A stretch of 64,000 nt of DNA from Oscillospiraceae bacterium (lineage in GTDB: Bacteria > Bacillota > Clostridia > Oscillospirales > CAG-382): the NCBI GenBank assembly GCA_015063885.1, contig SVTH01000010.1, positions 1 to 64,000 of the forward strand, written 5' to 3'. Positions 62,088-64,000 of this stretch are shown here, piece by piece; position 1 is the first letter of the stretch; the number at the start of each line of letters is the position of its first letter. The position numbers and the translations under genes were made by a program. The notes beneath the pieces were generated by a model that ran no database searches, was not told where the DNA came from, and saw only the letters and a program-made list of their open reading frames with translations.

Positions 62088-62539
62088 AGCCCTTCTCCTT
62101 ATCGTGTGAAGATTTACCTACTCATATTGTAGCAAGAAAAAATACAAATTATAAGAAGGTATACCTACATATATGGAGGAAGAGTGCTATGACGGTTTCT
62201 TTTTGCAGACATACTGATTTTTCGGAACTGCGGAGCAAGAAGAAGCACGAAAAACGGGACGCCGTGGACGTCGTCCCCTACAAACCCGCAACAAACGTTG
62301 ATCGAAACAATACTCCGGGTCACGCAATAGGGAAAGGCGAAAACCGATTTGTTGCCATTCTTGCTGCGGGAGAATATGTTGTTTATTCAGCTTTGCCGTT
62401 TCGTGTTTGTAGGGGCTGACGTCTCGCCGCCGCAGGCGGCATCGGCAGCCCACATAAAAATGCTCGGGAAAGAAACCGCCGGTCACATTCCCGCCCGCCC
62501 CTGCATATAGTAACAACAAGGGAAAGGAGCGGATACACA
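62088..62539. other. Intergenic region with operator-like sites and inverted-repeat elements
   Basis: Contains a repeated 15-bp motif (TTTACCTACTCATAT at 62113, TATACCTACATATAT at 62160), then an inverted pair GACGTCGTCCCCTACAAA (62267) and TTTGTAGGGGCTGACGTC (62405), 16 of 18 bases matching, and a second element 62407-62504 bounded by TGTAGGGGC / GCCCCTGCA. A 76-codon ORF (62189-62419) has a GGAGGA site but spans these repeats, so I do not call it a gene. Confidence 0.6.
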
Positions 62540-64000
62540 TTGGCAGAGAGCAGAGGAACATTGGAAGTCACCGTTCTGACGGCGGACGGGGGGATCTTAG
62601 AAGGGGCGACGGTGATCCTGACGGGAGGCTCCCGCGGCTCCATGACGGAGATCAGCAACGGGGCGGGATTTGCCTCCTTCTCCGTGCCCACGGGTTCTGC
62701 GGTGAGCAGTCAGACCCCCAACCCCAGGGAACGGCCTTACGTGACGGTGGATCTGCGGATCGTGATCCGCGGGTACATCACGGTGAGCATCATCGGGGAG
62801 CAGATATTCCCGAATCAGACCACCAAGCAGACTGTCCGCATGGAGGTGCTGACAGCCACCCCCAACGAGCTGGAAAAAATCATCATCATCCCGGAGCACA
62901 AAATATATACCAACCGTGCCGACGTGCGGCTTCCCGAGGAGGACGCCCTGCCTGCGGCTGTTACGGAGATCCCCCGCAGGGTGGTGGTGCCGGAGAACAT
63001 ACGGGTCCACTTAGGCCCTCCCGGTGCCAACGTGCGCACGGTGACGGTGCCCTTCATCGACTATATCAAAAACGTGGCCAGCAGCGAGATCTACCCCACC
63101 TGGCCCACCAATTCCTTGATCGCCAACGTCATTGCCCAGGTGTCCTTGACGCTGAACCGTCTGTACACCGAGTGGTACCCCTCCCAGGGGTACGATTTCG
63201 ACATCACCAGCTCCACCGCCTACGACCAGTATTACGTTCACGAGCGGGGGATCTTTGAAACCATCGACACGGTGGTGGACGGGTATTTCACCAATTACAT
63301 CGCCGCCCGGCGGCGGTTGGAGCCCTTGTTCGCCGAATATTGCGACGGCGCCAATACCACCTGCGACGGCATGAGCCAATGGGGCACGGTGTCCCTGGCA
63401 CGGAAGAACTACACCCCTTTGCAGATTTTGCAGTATTACTACGGCAACGAGATCGAGCTTCGCACCGCACAGGTGCAGGAGGTAGCTCCCGAATCCTTCC
63501 CCGGTGAATTGGAAGCGGGAGACGTTTCCGAAGGGGTGCTCCGCTTGCAGAATCGGCTGAACCGTATTGCCATCGCCTTCCCCGCTATCCCCTTCGTCCT
63601 CCCTGCAGATGGGCGGTTCGGGGAGGCCACCGCCCTGGCGGTAAGGGGGTTCCAACGGCTGTTCCGCCTTACGGAAACGGGAAAGGTGGATCGGGAGACC
63701 TGGTATCGTATTCAGTATATCTACACTGCGGTGAAAAAGCTGGCGGAGCTGGGAAGTGAAGGGGAATTCCCCCAAACGGACACCTTCCCCGGGCGGGTGC
63801 TTCAGCGGGGAAGCCGGGGCACGGAGGTGCTGAGGATCCAGCAGTATTTGCAGTACATCTCCCGTGAGCTGGGAGAGAACGTGATCCCCACGGTGGAGAT
63901 AGACGGCGTATATGGCGACGAGACCTCTGCGGCGGTACAGCAGTTCCAGAACTACTACGGCCTGGTCCCCACGGGCACGGTGAACGAGGCCACCTGGAAC
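62540..64000 (+). CDS. SpoIID-like/peptidoglycan-binding protein (partial, runs off the right edge)
   Basis: At least 487 residues; open at the window's end. TTG start with AAAGGAG upstream. Residues 1-165 include a beta-rich domain (LEVTVLTADGGILEGATVILTGG) resembling carboxypeptidase-regulatory-like folds. About 170-300 is SpoIID/LytB-like (FIDYIKNVASSEIYPTWP, SLIANVIAQVSLTLNRLY). Two peptidoglycan-binding type 1 modules follow (about 325-385 with VLRLQNRLNR...FGEATALAVRGFQRL, and from about 420 with GTEVLRIQQYLQY...YGDETSAAVQQFQNYYGL). No signal peptide is seen. Proteins with this makeup are common in spore-forming Clostridia and probably act on or bind cell wall or spore cortex. Confidence 0.82.
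   Translation, partial: MAESRGTLEVTVLTADGGILEGATVILTGGSRGSMTEISNGAGFASFSVPTGSAVSSQTPNPRERPYVTVDLRIVIRGYITVSIIGEQIFPNQTTKQTVRMEVLTATPNELEKIIIIPEHKIYTNRADVRLPEEDALPAAVTEIPRRVVVPENIRVHLGPPGANVRTVTVPFIDYIKNVASSEIYPTWPTNSLIANVIAQVSLTLNRLYTEWYPSQGYDFDITSSTAYDQYYVHERGIFETIDTVVDGYFTNYIAARRRLEPLFAEYCDGANTTCDGMSQWGTVSLARKNYTPLQILQYYYGNEIELRTAQVQEVAPESFPGELEAGDVSEGVLRLQNRLNRIAIAFPAIPFVLPADGRFGEATALAVRGFQRLFRLTETGKVDRETWYRIQYIYTAVKKLAELGSEGEFPQTDTFPGRVLQRGSRGTEVLRIQQYLQYISRELGENVIPTVEIDGVYGDETSAAVQQFQNYYGLVPTGTVNEATWN

Noticed and set aside
62189..62419. 76-codon ORF with a GGAGGA site, divergent from the XRE gene
   Set aside because: It is built across GTAGGGGC-type inverted repeats and its last codons lie in the repeat end; no family resemblance.

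Overview
The window reads as chromosomal DNA of a GC-rich, Gram-positive-type Clostridia bacterium, probably a gut member of Oscillospirales or Christensenellales. Reasons: an IspH–ribosomal protein S1 fusion gene, the hrcA-grpE-dnaK-dnaJ order behind a CIRCE operator, ylxM-ffh and rpsP-khpA-rimM-trmD blocks, a dockerin-bearing secreted protein, SpoIID-like and peptidoglycan-binding modules, many GTG/TTG starts and strong AGGAGG-type ribosome sites. This placement is inference from gene content; there is no 16S gene in the window. No phage, transposase, CRISPR array or tRNA was recognised.

Layout. (1) 1-10.3 kb, plus strand: the end of an rRNA operon (5S rRNA), a lipoprotein, a 1,336-residue secreted protein with about 17 Cys-rich repeats and a C-terminal dockerin, then a run of small enzymes (Nudix-HAD fusion, GNAT, histidine phosphatase, an unknown protein, a membrane-anchored SGNH hydrolase). 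(2) 10.3-11.9 kb: no gene; three complete tandem copies of a ~370-bp element bounded by inverted repeats. (3) 11.9-23.4 kb, minus strand: one nine-gene operon, recD2-comF-(glycosidase-like)-yqeG-nfo family-ydcF family-prmA-ligA-(FAD oxidoreductase), between a good promoter and a terminator. (4) 23.4-33.3 kb, minus strand: cmk with ispH-rpsA, and a 2,349-residue cyclic beta-1,2-glucan synthase-like enzyme. (5) 33.3-36.0 kb: a tandem segmental duplication carrying variable four-helix membrane modules and an in-frame ndvB'-'mgtE chimeric ORF. (6) 35.9-42.3 kb, minus strand: mgtE, then the class I heat-shock operon. (7) 42.4-57.1 kb, mostly plus strand: MGMT-like protein, a stalk-domain membrane protein (minus), a ClpC-like unfoldase, ylxM-ffh, rpsP-khpA-rimM-trmD, a polytopic membrane protein, two DUF4330-like proteins, HPr, uvrC-rsmD-coaD and an enolase-superfamily enzyme. 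(8) 57.2-58.2 kb: a second cluster of the same ~360-bp structured repeat. (9) 58.3-64 kb: a D-2-hydroxyacid dehydrogenase, a DUF4855-like protein, a zinc-ribbon membrane protein, an XRE regulator (minus), and the start of a SpoIID/peptidoglycan-binding protein that runs off the right edge.

Most genes are housekeeping (DNA repair, chaperones, SRP, ribosome maturation, CoA and isoprenoid synthesis). The least ordinary parts are the two clusters of structured, inverted-repeat-bounded elements, whose hairpins carry paired sequence changes between clusters, and the duplicated locus at 33.3-36.0 kb, where flanking non-coding DNA is about 95% identical while the enclosed membrane-protein genes are strongly diverged and split or fused differently.
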